Source: Actinomadura sp. DC4
GTDB taxonomy: Bacteria; Actinomycetota; Actinomycetes; Streptosporangiales; Streptosporangiaceae
Direction: 5' to 3'
Assembly: GCF_030406325.1 (NCBI RefSeq)
Contig: NZ_JAUEQY010000055.1
Location: 1 to 36,546 of the forward strand
DNA length: 36,546 nucleotides
Positions within the stretch are counted from its first letter, which is position 1. Each line of letters starts with the position of its first letter. The notes under the pieces are model-generated. The model searched no databases. It was not told where the DNA came from and was given only the letters and a program-made list of their open reading frames with translations. Position numbers and translations under genes: made by a program. This document shows, piece after piece, positions 17,922 to 25,251 of the stretch.

Positions 17922-17959
17922 CGGATCCCGCCGCCCCGTCAGCGGGACGGCGGGATCCG
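17922..17959. terminator. Strong stem-loop terminator downstream of sseC
   Basis: Perfect 12-bp arms CGGATCCCGCCG (17922-17933) and CGGCGGGATCCG (17948-17959) enclose 14 nt that can pair further (CCC with GGG). It lies 12 bp past the sseC stop and has no T-run, as is usual for actinobacterial terminators. Confidence 0.75.
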
Positions 17960-17971
17960 GTGGTGCCTTCG

Positions 17972-18280
17972 TCAGAGCGCGACCTTGACGTTGGCGATCT
18001 CGCCGGTCTGGGCCGTCACGTTGGAGTCGATGCTGACCCCGCCGGGCGCGAGGACGCGTACGGTCCAGTCACCCGGTGCGGCGAAGAAGCGGAAGATGCC
18101 CTCGTCGCTGGTCACGACCTCGCCGGTGAACTCACCGGTCGAGTCGAGCAGCCGTGCGTACGCGCCGGGCACGACGGTGCCTCCGCGTTCGACGGTGCCC
18201 TGGATGACCGCCTCGTTGGCCAGGTCCACCGTGGCGGGCAGGCTCGCCGTCTGAGCCGGAGCCCCGCAGCCGTCCGTCAT
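17972..18280 (-). CDS. sseC: DUF1416 sulfur-metabolism protein SseC
   Basis: 102 residues beginning MTDGCGAPAQT, with ATG 18280 overlapping the sulfurtransferase stop as ATGA. The protein is one small beta-rich domain (GTVERGGTVVPGAYARLLDS, then FFAAPGDWTVRVLAPGG) characteristic of DUF1416, a carboxypeptidase-regulatory-like fold. In mycobacteria the same gene (sseC) follows a CysA2/CysA3 thiosulfate sulfurtransferase, as here, and is tied to sulfur metabolism, though its biochemistry is unresolved. Coupled translation suggests it works together with the sulfurtransferase. A strong terminator follows. Confidence 0.9.
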   Translation of the reverse strand: MTDGCGAPAQTASLPATVDLANEAVIQGTVERGGTVVPGAYARLLDSTGEFTGEVVTSDEGIFRFFAAPGDWTVRVLAPGGVSIDSNVTAQTGEIANVKVAL

Positions 18281-19116
18281 TTCGCCTCCCCAAGCTCGAT
18301 CGGCACGCCGACGAGCGATCCGTACTCGGTCCATGATCCGTCGTAGTTCTTCACGTCCGGCAGGCCCAGCAGCTCGTGCAGGGCGAACCAGGTGTGCGAT
18401 GAACGCTCGCCGATGCGGCAGTAGGCGATCGTCGCCTTCGACAGGTCAACGCCCGCCTCTTCGTAAAGCTTCCGCAGCTCCTCGTCGGAGCGGAACGTGC
18501 CGTCGTCGTTGGCCGCCTTGGACCAGGGGATGTTGCGGGCGGTCGGGATGTGACCGCCGCGCTGCGCCTGCTCCTGCGGCAGGTGCGCCGGCGCGAGCAG
18601 CTTGCCGGAGAACTCGTCGGGCGAGCGGACGTCGACGAGGTTCTTGTTGCTGATCGCCTCGACGACCTCCTCGCGGAAGGCGCGGATCGAGGAGTCCTGC
18701 TCCGTGGCGGAGTAGGAGGTCTTCGGCCGGGACGGGACGTCCTCGACCAGGTCGCGGGAGTCCAGCTCCCACTTCTTGCGGCCGCCGTCCAGCAGCTTGA
18801 CGTTCTGGTGGCCGTAGAGGCGGAAGTACCAGTACGCGTAGGCGGCGAACCAGTTGTTGTTGCCGCCGTAGAGGACGACGAGGTCGTCGTTGGCGATGCC
18901 CTTCTCGGAGAGAAGGGTCTCAAAGCCGGTCTTGTCCACGAAGTCGCGGCGTACCGGGTCCTGCAGCTCGGTCTTCCAGTCGACGCGGACGGCGCCACGG
19001 ATGTGGCCCTTCTCGTACGCGCTGGTGTCCTCGTCTACCTCGACGAGGACGATGCCGGGGTCATCGAGGTGCGCCTGCACCCAGTCGGCGTCGACCAGGA
19101 CGTCGGAGCGGCTCAT
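18277..19116 (-). CDS. Thiosulfate sulfurtransferase (two-domain rhodanese, CysA2/CysA3-like)
   Basis: 279 residues, the normal size for tandem rhodaneses. The N-terminal domain (about 1-125) is non-catalytic: the Cys position is replaced in VLYGGNNNWF. The C-terminal domain carries the active loop C233-R-I-G-E-R in AYCRIGERSSHTWF, which takes sulfane sulfur from thiosulfate as a persulfide and passes it to an acceptor such as cyanide or a thiol. The ATG at 19116 has GGGAGGA 8 bp upstream. It is cytoplasmic. The order DUF4395, sulfurtransferase, sseC on one strand suggests a sulfur-transfer operon. The mycobacterial counterparts are CysA2/CysA3. Confidence 0.95.
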   Translation of the reverse strand: MSRSDVLVDADWVQAHLDDPGIVLVEVDEDTSAYEKGHIRGAVRVDWKTELQDPVRRDFVDKTGFETLLSEKGIANDDLVVLYGGNNNWFAAYAYWYFRLYGHQNVKLLDGGRKKWELDSRDLVEDVPSRPKTSYSATEQDSSIRAFREEVVEAISNKNLVDVRSPDEFSGKLLAPAHLPQEQAQRGGHIPTARNIPWSKAANDDGTFRSDEELRKLYEEAGVDLSKATIAYCRIGERSSHTWFALHELLGLPDVKNYDGSWTEYGSLVGVPIELGEAK

Positions 19117-19184
19117 GCTGTTGTCCTCCCAGTTGGAGTGGCAGTTCGGTCTTCGGGCACTCGCGGCATTGGGTCACGCCCTGG

Positions 19185-19607
19185 TCAGGACGTGGCCCGC
19201 CTAGGGGTGAGCCGGCGGATGAGCAGATAGGCCTCACAGCCCAGGCACAGCCCGAAGGCGGCGTTGAGGACGGCCGCGATCAGCGCGAACGCTGTGGCGG
19301 TCATACCCAGAGCCGGAATCCCCAGGGTGTAACCGAGCACTCCCACCAGGGCGAACGCCGTACCCACCCCCTGCGCGAAGCGGGGCGGCGCCTCAGGCTC
19401 GAGCTCCTTGGGAGGACCGAGCCGCGGACGGACGAGAACCTGGTAGATCAGGCCGTACGGCGCGCTCCGGAGACCGAACACGGCTCCCAAGGCGAACACG
19501 ACGGTCTGTGCCACCAGCAGCGGCCAGCTGCTGGTCACCAAGACGACGATCAGAACAAGTGACGTGAGGATCGCACTGAAGCGTTGCCCTCGTGGGTCGA
19601 CCTGCAT
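19185..19607 (-). CDS. DUF4395 membrane protein
   Basis: 140 residues beginning MQVDPRGQRF; ATG 19607 has AGGAG about 9 bp upstream. The frame stays open further upstream only as low-quality sequence. Four hydrophobic segments are visible (SAILTSLVLIVVLVTS, PLLVAQTVVFALGAVFGL, AFALVGVLGYTLGIPALG, AFALIAAVLNAAFGLC), with a conserved C-L-G-C pair in the last. The pattern is DUF4395, commonly encoded beside thioredoxin and sulfurtransferase genes in actinobacteria, so a role in thiol or sulfur redox at the membrane is inferred. Here the partner thioredoxin gene is separated from it by an inserted toxin-antitoxin module. Confidence 0.85.
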   Translation of the reverse strand: MQVDPRGQRFSAILTSLVLIVVLVTSSWPLLVAQTVVFALGAVFGLRSAPYGLIYQVLVRPRLGPPKELEPEAPPRFAQGVGTAFALVGVLGYTLGIPALGMTATAFALIAAVLNAAFGLCLGCEAYLLIRRLTPRRATS

Positions 19608-19836
19608 CGGAGGATGCTCCTGGTGACGGCGAGTGAGATGGGCTGAAAAGGGGCCAACTGACTCAGGCCGTGCGACAGAGTGCGGTCGCGACGCGGCAGA
19701 AGTCGACCGCTCGCCGCTTGGTAAGCAACTCTGTCCAGGAACGCACGGACACGATAGTAAGCGGCCTCTCGCTCGGCGTAAAACGCCATCTCGCCCCTTG
19801 GGACGACGACACGCCAGCGGACCTGCGGCATCGCAC
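19608..19836. other. Intergenic region between DUF4395 and the PIN remnant
   Basis: 229 bp, locally less GC-rich than its surroundings. It contains the DUF4395 Shine-Dalgarno and a minus-strand reading frame starting ATG 19831 that begins protein-like (GEMAFYAEREAAYYRVRAFL) but degrades and runs 58 bp into DUF4395 out of frame, ending at 19550. It may be a gene remnant from the toxin-antitoxin insertion; I do not call it a gene. Confidence 0.3.
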
Positions 19837-20100
19837 CTAGGGAACGATCGAGAACACCTCGGCGTGCCGCGGCCGCACCACACTGAAATCCCGCCGATCG
19901 AGCGTCGCGATCTCCTTGATGCCCAGCCGCTCGGCTATGGCGACCACTGAAGCGTCGACGGCCCCGAGAGGAAGATCCGCATACGTCCTGACCAGCTCGA
20001 CCATCCGGGCGAGATCCGAGGAGACCGTGGGTACAAGATCGAGTTCGCCTGCGGCCAGCGCCTCAAGGAACCGCACTTCCGCGTCGACCCCGACAATCAG
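19837..20100 (-). pseudogene. PIN-domain (VapC-like) toxin lacking its N-terminal half
   Basis: The 87-residue remainder starts LIVGVDAEVRFLEALAAG and ends FSVVRPRHAEVFSIVP. It matches the C-terminal half of VapC-like PIN ribonucleases, with the late acidic residues in GAVDASVVA and ATLDRRDF. Full-length relatives are about 140 residues and begin with a V-D-T motif holding the first catalytic Asp. That Asp and the middle Glu are absent. The antitoxin stop overlaps CTG at 20100 where an ATGA overlap would be expected, and LIV directly abuts mid-domain sequence. This looks like an in-frame deletion of about 55 codons, perhaps with loss of the ATG. Upstream reading is an antisense-quality frame. 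Probably inactive as an RNase. Confidence 0.7.
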
Positions 20101-20333
20101 TGACCGAACCCCTGGCGGAGGATGTCTTCGGAACGCTCTGCGAGATCGGGCTCCGCGTGGATGATCCCGATGAACGACAGCTCGCGCGGAACGGATCGTG
20201 TCTCGGAGGTCGGCTCCTCCTGCTCGTCCTCGTCGATCAGGCGGAGGGCGTGGTCGCGGAGTTCGTGGGCCTGAACAGGGGTCAAGCGGTCGACCAGGCG
20301 GTGCAGGTCCTCGTAGTCGTGCGCAGCGGTCAC
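20097..20333 (-). CDS. Type II antitoxin of the PIN module
   Basis: 78 residues from GTG 20333. The N-terminal helix-rich part (LHRLVDRLTPVQAHELRDHAL) and the C-terminal ELSFIGIIHAEPDLAERSEDIL match a small actinobacterial antitoxin type usually encoded directly before a PIN toxin. The N-terminus would dimerise and bind the operator; the C-terminus would wrap the toxin. The stop TGA 20099-20097 overlaps the first codon of the truncated toxin. With the toxin broken, it may persist as an orphan repressor or as an antidote against related toxins. The Shine-Dalgarno is weak. Confidence 0.75.
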   Translation of the reverse strand: MTAAHDYEDLHRLVDRLTPVQAHELRDHALRLIDEDEQEEPTSETRSVPRELSFIGIIHAEPDLAERSEDILRQGFGH

Positions 20334-20375
20334 TCTCCGAACGTACCCCGAAACACGAGCCGGTCGGCGGTGATC

Positions 20376-20801
20376 TCAGGAGGTGGTTTCGCCGAGGGCG
20401 GCGACGATGTCGGCCTTGCGCGGCAGGCCCGAGCCCCGGCGGATGACTCCGCCGTCCGCGTCCAGGACGAAGACCGTCGGTGTGCGCAGGACGTTCAGTC
20501 TCCGGACCAGTTCCAGGTGGGACTCCGCGTCGATCTCCACGTGGGCCACGCCGTCGACCATGCCCGCGACCTCCGTCAGCACGCGCCGCGTGGCGCGGCA
20601 CGGGGCGCAGAAGGCCGAGGAGAACTGCAGCAGCGTCGCCCGTTCTCCCAGCGAGGCGCCGAGGTCGGTCTCCCCCAGACGCTCCACGTCCGCCCCCTCA
20701 CGCTCCGGGCGGGCGCGCATGACCCCGTTGCGGCTCCGCCACACCAGGCCGAGAGCCAAAGAGAGCACGAGCGCCGCCGCCGCGACGTAGACACCGGTCA
20801 C
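20376..20801 (-). CDS. Membrane-anchored thioredoxin-fold protein (ThiX-like)
   Basis: 141 residues from GTG 20801. A hydrophobic anchor at residues 3-20 (GVYVAAAALVLSLALGLV) is followed by a thioredoxin domain with active site C65-A-P-C68 in FSSAFCAPCRATRR and the cis-Pro loop RTPTVFVLD near residue 110. It would exchange disulfides at the membrane. Counterparts sit in the same neighbourhood in other actinobacteria (thiX, Rv0816c, in mycobacteria, from memory). No good Shine-Dalgarno precedes the GTG, but starting later would lose the anchor. It is probably functionally linked to the downstream DUF4395 and sulfurtransferase genes, now interrupted by the toxin-antitoxin insert. Confidence 0.9.
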   Translation of the reverse strand: MTGVYVAAAALVLSLALGLVWRSRNGVMRARPEREGADVERLGETDLGASLGERATLLQFSSAFCAPCRATRRVLTEVAGMVDGVAHVEIDAESHLELVRRLNVLRTPTVFVLDADGGVIRRGSGLPRKADIVAALGETTS

Positions 20802-20839
20802 AGAAAAGAGACAAGGCGTACGCCGCCTCGTTCATTCCG

Positions 20840-21547
20840 TCAGACCGGAACTCGCAGCAGGCGTTCTCCGTCGAGCGTCCGGACCTCGATCGACGCGACC
20901 TGGTCGGCGGCGATCATCGAGGATCCGAAGTACTCCGCGGAGCCCTCCCGCGCCGCGTACGGCACCTCCCAGGAGCCCGCGATGTCGCTCCGGCCGTCCT
21001 TGTCGACCACGAACACCCGGCAGTGCGCCCCGCGCGGGGTGCCGCTGACGTGCATGTCCAGCGCGGTCCCCCAGCGTTTCGACTGCAGGTTGATCTGGGC
21101 CTGTACGCCGGTGACGGGGTCCTTCCCGACCAGGTTCCGGCCCGCCTGCGGAGGCGCGGACGTGGCGGACGAGCGGGCCACCGGACGGCCGCCGTCGTCG
21201 TCGCCCGTCACCAGTCCCATGCCCGCGCCGGTCGCGACCACCAGGGCGGCCGCGGCGGCGATGAGCACGACGACGTTTCGCCGGCGTCGCGTACGGATCT
21301 CGCGGTTGGCCTGGGCGAGCATGGGTTCGAGGAGCTCTTCCGGCGGCGGGCCGAGCTGGGCGAGCTGTTCCTCGCCCACGCGGCTCAGCAGGGCCGGCAG
21401 CCCGGCGAGGGAGGCCAGTTCGTCGCGGCAGCGTCCGCACGTGCTCAGGTGCTCGTCGAGCAGGGCACGTTCGGCGGGTTCGATGGCGCCGAGGACGTAC
21501 ACGCCGAGCGAGATGCGCAGCCGGGAGCATTCGGTGCTCGATGTCAT
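20840..21547 (-). CDS. Zinc-type anti-sigma factor (RslA/RskA-like)
   Basis: 235 residues beginning MTSSTECSRL; ATG 21547 overlaps the sigma-factor stop (ATGA). The N-terminal zf-HC2 domain has H33-x3-C37-x2-C40 (EHLSTCGRCRDEL), which binds zinc and the sigma factor. A transmembrane segment (VVVLIAAAAALVVATGAG, about 88-105) is followed by an extracytoplasmic domain of the RskA C-terminal type ending RVFVVDKDGRSD...RLLRVPV. Such proteins hold the ECF sigma factor at the membrane until an envelope or redox signal acts. The longer frame upstream of 21547 overlaps the sigma gene and is a shadow. Confidence 0.92.
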   Translation of the reverse strand: MTSSTECSRLRISLGVYVLGAIEPAERALLDEHLSTCGRCRDELASLAGLPALLSRVGEEQLAQLGPPPEELLEPMLAQANREIRTRRRRNVVVLIAAAAALVVATGAGMGLVTGDDDGGRPVARSSATSAPPQAGRNLVGKDPVTGVQAQINLQSKRWGTALDMHVSGTPRGAHCRVFVVDKDGRSDIAGSWEVPYAAREGSAEYFGSSMIAADQVASIEVRTLDGERLLRVPV

Positions 21548-22053
21548 GGCGCCAGCCCCCGTTCTTCGAGTGCGAGTTTGAGCGCTCGCAGCGCATAGTA
21601 GGAACGTGACTTCACCGTGCCGGGAGGCACGCCGAGGACCGACGCGGCCTCGGCCACCGACCGGCCCCGGTAGTAGGTCTCGATCAGGACCGACCGGTGC
21701 TCCGGGCTCAGGTCGGCGAGCGCCTCGGCGAACGTCCACGACTCGAGCGCCCGGCCGATCTCGTCGGTGGCAGGTACGGCGGCGAGACCGGCCTCACCCG
21801 CCTCGGGTGGCCGGGACTGCCGGGCCCGATGGGCGTCGACCACCAGATTCCGTGCCACCGTGAACAGCCAGGGCCGTATCGGGCGTCCCTCAAGAGCGTC
21901 CGGATGACGCCAGGCACGCAGCAGCGTCTCCTGGACCACGTCCTCCGCCTGATGCCGATCACCTTCGGTCAGGCGCAGGACGTATCCCAGGAGCGGTCCC
22001 CCGTGCTCGGCGTACAGGGCGCGGAGAAGGCGCTCGTTCGCAGTCGGTCCCAC
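21544..22053 (-). CDS. ECF RNA polymerase sigma factor (SigL/SigK-like)
   Basis: 169 residues from GTG 22053. Region 2 (residues about 10-75) includes the region 2.2-2.4 signature DVVQETLLRAWRHP and RPWLFTVARNLVVDAHR. Region 4 (about 110-165) includes LSPEHRSVLIETYYRGRS and the helix-turn-helix VLGVPPGTVKSRSYYALRAL. There is no N- or C-terminal extension. It is translationally coupled to its anti-sigma factor. An ECF promoter at 22060-22087 lies directly upstream at leaderless spacing, so it very likely transcribes itself. The TGAACC/CGT promoter type is that reported for mycobacterial SigL, hence the subtype suggestion. Confidence 0.93.
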   Translation of the reverse strand: MGPTANERLLRALYAEHGGPLLGYVLRLTEGDRHQAEDVVQETLLRAWRHPDALEGRPIRPWLFTVARNLVVDAHRARQSRPPEAGEAGLAAVPATDEIGRALESWTFAEALADLSPEHRSVLIETYYRGRSVAEAASVLGVPPGTVKSRSYYALRALKLALEERGLAP

Positions 22054-22059
22054 ACCTCA

Positions 22060-22087
22060 AACACGTACCAGTTGAGCGGTCGGTTCA
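22060..22087 (-). promoter_or_regulatory. ECF-sigma autoregulatory promoter
   Basis: Minus strand: -35 TGAACC (22087-22082), exactly 16 bp spacer, -10 CGTGTT (22065-22060), then 6 bp to GTG 22053. This is the canonical GAAC-N16-CGT ECF architecture and predicts a leaderless sigma mRNA. Confidence 0.75.
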
Positions 22088-22091
22088 CCGT

Positions 22092-22105
22092 GAAACACAT
22101 GTTTC
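22092..22105. promoter_or_regulatory. Inverted repeat upstream of the ECF promoter
   Basis: The arms GAAACA and TGTTTC are separated by 2 bp, 4 bp upstream of the -35 of the sigma promoter. This is a possible regulator-binding site. It is AT-richer than the surroundings, but short. Confidence 0.3.
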
Positions 22106-22128
22106 GGGAACGATCCGCCTGGCGGAAC

Positions 22129-22824
22129 TCAGTGTTCGTTGAGACTCTCGAGATTCACGTGCTCACCGACGGTCGTGACGCGTAGTCCGTCCGGGCCGAC
22201 CTGGACGTCGGTGATGCGGGTGTTCAGCGGGAGGCCCTTCACCGGCAGCGTGAACGAGAACGCCTGCTGGATGAGGGCGACGGGCAGCGTGGCGCCACCG
22301 GCGTTGACCGTCTGCGGCAGCACGCGGACGTTGCGGCCCGAGGGCTTCACGGTCACCGTCGCGGTCACCGTACGGCTGAGGCCGAGGACGGTCACCGGGC
22401 CGCGTACCTGCAGCTCCTTGCCCTTGGCGGAGACCTTCAGCCCCCGCGGCGCCTCTTTGTCGACGTCGGCGTAGGACACGGTCGCGACGGAGGTCGCGGT
22501 GCCGGCCACCATCTTGGACGCGTCGCCGTGGACGGCGTCGGACAGCGGCGCCTTGACGTCCTTCAACGTCACCACTGTGTCCGTCAGGTGCACGCCGAGC
22601 TGGGTCACGTCACCGACGTTGACGTCGATCTCGCCGTACTTGCCGTTCAGCGCCTGGGTCAGGAACGGGAAGCCCTTGATCTTGACGGTGGGCTTGTGGT
22701 CGAGGGCGTACTGCGTCTTGACGTTCTTGGCTATCTGGTCCTGCGCTACCCACAACCCGATCCGATCGGCGGCGATGACCAGCCCGATCAGCAAGATCAG
22801 GAAGATCACCAGTCCCTTGCGCAT
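22129..22824 (-). CDS. lmeA: LmeA-like DUF2993 phospholipid-binding envelope protein
   Basis: 231 residues. An N-terminal hydrophobic signal/anchor (GLVIFLILLIGLVIAADRIG, about 4-23) is followed by a DUF2993 domain: VKIKGFPFLTQALNGKYGEIDVNV, later LPQTVNAGG, and FTLPVKGLPLNTRITDVQV. In mycobacteria the homologue beside glnR (Rv0817c, LmeA) is an envelope phospholipid-binding protein needed for lipomannan mannan elongation. The same neighbourhood here supports orthology, though the role may differ in a non-mycobacterial envelope. ATG 22824 has a GGGAG Shine-Dalgarno. A possible -10 TAGTGT lies at 22856-22851. Confidence 0.88.
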   Translation of the reverse strand: MRKGLVIFLILLIGLVIAADRIGLWVAQDQIAKNVKTQYALDHKPTVKIKGFPFLTQALNGKYGEIDVNVGDVTQLGVHLTDTVVTLKDVKAPLSDAVHGDASKMVAGTATSVATVSYADVDKEAPRGLKVSAKGKELQVRGPVTVLGLSRTVTATVTVKPSGRNVRVLPQTVNAGGATLPVALIQQAFSFTLPVKGLPLNTRITDVQVGPDGLRVTTVGEHVNLESLNEH

Positions 22825-22850
22825 GTCTCTCCCGTCGCCGATTCGTGATC

Positions 22851-22856
22851 ACACTA
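22851..22856 (-). promoter_or_regulatory. Possible -10 element of lmeA
   Basis: TAGTGT on the minus strand, 26 bp upstream of the lmeA ATG and before its GGGAG ribosome site. No clear -35 was seen. Confidence 0.3.
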
Positions 22857-22944
22857 CCGGCGCGGGGAGCCTCGCCGAGTCACCTCCGGTACTGACGTTC
22901 GCGCGCGCCGCGTCCCTCCGCCGTATTACCCGGCCGCGCCGTGG

Positions 22945-23199
22945 CTAGCCGCCCGCGAACGGGGGCAGGACCTCGACCGTGGCACCGTCCGTGAGCTGGA
23001 CGGACGCGTGGTCACGACGGCCCACGGGCGCCCCGTCGACGAGGAAGGAGCTCCGGGAGAGAACGCGCTCGAACTCCCCGCCCCGGCCGGAGGCGGCGGA
23101 CGTCAGCGCCTCGCCGAGCGTGTCGGCGTCGTACGGTTCTTCGGCCACTCCGGCCGCCGCCCGCGCGGCCGCCCAGTATCTGATCAGGCCCTTCGCCAT
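22945..23199 (-). CDS. MoaD/ThiS-family ubiquitin-like sulfur carrier
   Basis: 84 residues, the usual size, ending in the diagnostic Gly-Gly (VEVLPPFAGG). The N-terminus IRYWAAARAAAGVAEE is typical of MoaD. The terminal Gly is adenylated and thiocarboxylated by an MoeB/MoeZ enzyme to donate sulfur for molybdopterin or thiamine. No other cofactor gene is in the window. Its position near a sulfurtransferase and thioredoxin may be functional, because rhodaneses can feed such carriers. Which pathway it serves cannot be read here, so no symbol is given. It diverges from glnR. Confidence 0.9.
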   Translation of the reverse strand: MAKGLIRYWAAARAAAGVAEEPYDADTLGEALTSAASGRGGEFERVLSRSSFLVDGAPVGRRDHASVQLTDGATVEVLPPFAGG

Positions 23200-23348
23200 G
23201 GTGATCTTCTGATCCTTGTCTCGTGGTCTACACCACTCGGTAGTGAGCTGCGGCCCACTATTCGATATCCTCTCCTAGTAGGGATCCGGGCAGCGTCGCC
23301 CTCGGGTCCTCAACGTCTTTTTGGGGGCCGCCAAGCGAGGAGGCCGTA
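23200..23348. promoter_or_regulatory. Divergent moaD-glnR promoter region
   Basis: 149 bp with a local AT-richer core around 23262-23282. GAGGAGG at 23337-23343 is the glnR ribosome site. A -10-like TATCCT occurs near 23272. No clear GlnR box could be identified by eye. Confidence 0.3.
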
Positions 23349-24050
23349 TTGAGCACTCTGCTGCTGCTGACCAACGTGCTCGAGCCGTCCGATGAAGTCC
23401 TGCCGGCGCTCGGGTTGCTACTGCATTCGGTCCGGGTGGCCCCGGCCGAGGGAGTGGCACTGATCGACGCGCCACCGGCCGATGTGGTGATCGTCGATGC
23501 GCGGCGCGACCTCGCCCAGGCCAAGAGCCTGTGCCGGTTGCTGCGCACGACCGGGCTGGACGCGCCGTTGCTGGCGATCGTCACCGAGGGCGGCCTGGCC
23601 GCCCTGACCCCCGAGTGGGGTCTCGACGACGTCGTGCTGGAGACGGCCGGCCCGGCCGAGGTGGAGGCACGGCTACGGCTGGCGGTCGGGCGCGCGTCCG
23701 TCGCCGAGCCCGAAGACGTGCCGGGGGAGATTCGCAGCGGCGAGCTGACGATCGACGAGGCGACTTACAGCGCGCGCCTTCGCGGGCGCGTGCTCGACCT
23801 CACCTTCAAGGAGTTCGAGCTGCTGAAATACCTCGCGCAGCACCCGGGCCGGGTCTTCACCCGGGCCCAGTTGCTGCAGGAGGTCTGGGGATATGACTAC
23901 TTCGGCGGCACCCGTACGGTCGACGTCCACGTGCGACGGCTGAGAGCCAAGCTCGGTCCGGAGTACGAGTCACTCATTGGAACGGTCCGTAACGTCGGTT
24001 ACCGCTTCGTGCCCGACCACCGCGCCGAGGAGGCCCCGGCACACCACTGA
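23349..24050 (+). CDS. glnR: Nitrogen-response OmpR-type regulator GlnR
   Basis: 233 residues from TTG 23349, chosen because GAGGAGG ends 5 bp upstream and no better start exists. The opening ([20 protein letters not shown] and VAPAEG) is highly specific for actinobacterial GlnR. The receiver domain keeps D50 in [10 protein letters not shown], but GlnR is known to act as an atypical orphan regulator without a paired kinase. The C-terminal winged helix ([44 protein letters not shown]) binds DNA. It controls glutamine synthetase, ammonium uptake and related genes. No kinase gene is adjacent. Orthology is supported by lmeA upstream and mshD-pst downstream. Confidence 0.95.
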   Translation: MSTLLLLTNVLEPSDEVLPALGLLLHSVRVAPAEGVALIDAPPADVVIVDARRDLAQAKSLCRLLRTTGLDAPLLAIVTEGGLAALTPEWGLDDVVLETAGPAEVEARLRLAVGRASVAEPEDVPGEIRSGELTIDEATYSARLRGRVLDLTFKEFELLKYLAQHPGRVFTRAQLLQEVWGYDYFGGTRTVDVHVRRLRAKLGPEYESLIGTVRNVGYRFVPDHRAEEAPAHH

Positions 24051-24059
24051 GCCGCGCTT

Positions 24060-24644
24060 TCACAGGCCCCGCATGCACAGCACGTACGCGGGGCTGTTGA
24101 ACCACACCGCGTAGGTGTAGCCCGTCGAGGCGCACCGTCTGGTGTTCGTCGTGTCGTCGATCCGATCGATGATCCGGTAGTGCCCCGGTGTGCAGGTCGA
24201 CATGTACAGGTGCGGGTGGGCGTAGGTCCCGGTGTTGCGCACGCAGTCGCCGGGCTGGGGGTCGAACGCCGGCGAGTACGTCGTGGGCGGCGCCGACGGC
24301 GGGTCCGGCGGGGAGTACGGCGTGTAGGTCGGCAGCGACGGCGGGCTGTACGTCGGCGTGGGGAAGGCCGGCGGGCTGTACGACGGTGCCGACGTCGCCG
24401 AACTCGCCTCGACGCCGGCGTCGAGGACGAACCACAGGCCGGCCACGCCCCCGATGAGCACCACGAAGACAGCGAGCAGGATGACGATCACCGCGCCGCC
24501 GTTGTTCGGCCTGCGCGGCGGCAGGGGCGGGCCGGGCGGGCCCCATCCGGGAGGACCGGGCGGGCCGGACGGAGGCCCGAATCCTCCCATCCCCGGACCG
24601 GGCGGCGGTGGCGGTCCGCCGTACGGCGGCTGCGGGGGTTGCAC
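24060..24644 (-). CDS. Proline-rich single-pass membrane protein with Cys-containing C-terminal domain
   Basis: 194 residues from GTG 24644, which has GGGGAG 9 bp upstream; the frame is open to 24755 but lacks a better start. A Pro/Gly-rich cytoplasmic head (about 48 residues) precedes a transmembrane segment (AVIVILLAVFVVLIGGVAGLW), then a Pro/Ser/Tyr-rich linker, then a compact C-terminal domain with four Cys (GDCVRNTG, MSTCTPGHY, RRCAST, VLCMRGL) likely forming two disulfides outside the cell. Similar P-rich head-TM-DUF proteins are common in actinomycetes. It is convergent with glnR 9 bp away. Function unknown. Confidence 0.75.
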   Translation of the reverse strand: MQPPQPPYGGPPPPPGPGMGGFGPPSGPPGPPGWGPPGPPLPPRRPNNGGAVIVILLAVFVVLIGGVAGLWFVLDAGVEASSATSAPSYSPPAFPTPTYSPPSLPTYTPYSPPDPPSAPPTTYSPAFDPQPGDCVRNTGTYAHPHLYMSTCTPGHYRIIDRIDDTTNTRRCASTGYTYAVWFNSPAYVLCMRGL

Positions 24645-24771
24645 AGTGACCCACTCCCCATAGGGCGTCGATGTCCGGAAGCTCCGCGCGACCTCAAGAT
24701 CGCGAAGAAGCCGAACTAGGACGCCTGAGCGGGCGCTCCGGTTCCCCCGGCTCACGTACGCCGGGCGGACC

Positions 24772-25251
24772 TCACTGGTGCCGGTAGGGGCCGTACGGGA
24801 AACCCTGCTGCGGCGACGACTCCGGGTCCTGCTCCGCCGGGTGGTCGTACCGCTCGCGGGCGAGCGACCCGTACGCCGGGCGAGCGGGCGGGGGCGCCGG
24901 TTGCCGGTACGGACGTGGCGCGGGGGCGAGCTCCCGCGAGGGCGACGGCGGCTGGTACCGCGGCGGCGGAGGCTGCGAGGCGGCCGGCAGCGCGAGCCGG
25001 GACGGCGGTGGCAGCGCCGGACGCGGCGCGGGCCCCGGCGGCAGCGCGGGACGCGGTGGTTCGGCCAGCCGCCACGGATCGGCCCACGGGTCCGGGCGCG
25101 GATCGTCGTAGACCTCCGGCGGCTCCGGCTCGGCGGAGGACACGGGTACGGTCCACCGGCCGCCGATCGAGGCCAGCACCACGACGAGCAGCAGCACCCC
25201 GACCGGGACCGCGAGCAGCCCGATCATCACCGGTAGTCCGGGATCGCCCAT
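24772..25251 (-). CDS. Small proline-rich membrane protein
   Basis: 159 residues. One N-terminal transmembrane segment (VMIGLLAVPVGVLLLVVVLASIGG, about 8-31) is followed by roughly 120 residues of Pro/Ala/Arg-rich, unstructured sequence. No domain is recognisable. It is divergent from mshD with about 134 bp between starts and on the same strand as the other proline-rich membrane gene 127 bp downstream. The composition resembles cytoskeletal or cell-envelope adaptor proteins, but nothing more specific can be said. Confidence 0.65.
   Translation of the reverse strand: MGDPGLPVMIGLLAVPVGVLLLVVVLASIGGRWTVPVSSAEPEPPEVYDDPRPDPWADPWRLAEPPRPALPPGPAPRPALPPPSRLALPAASQPPPPRYQPPSPSRELAPAPRPYRQPAPPPARPAYGSLARERYDHPAEQDPESSPQQGFPYGPYRHQ

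Noticed and set aside
19550-19831. 93-residue minus-strand reading frame starting 5 bp after the PIN remnant
   Set aside because: Its first 35 residues look protein-like, but the rest is unconvincing, the ribosome site is poor and it overlaps the DUF4395 start out of frame. It is kept only as a possible remnant.
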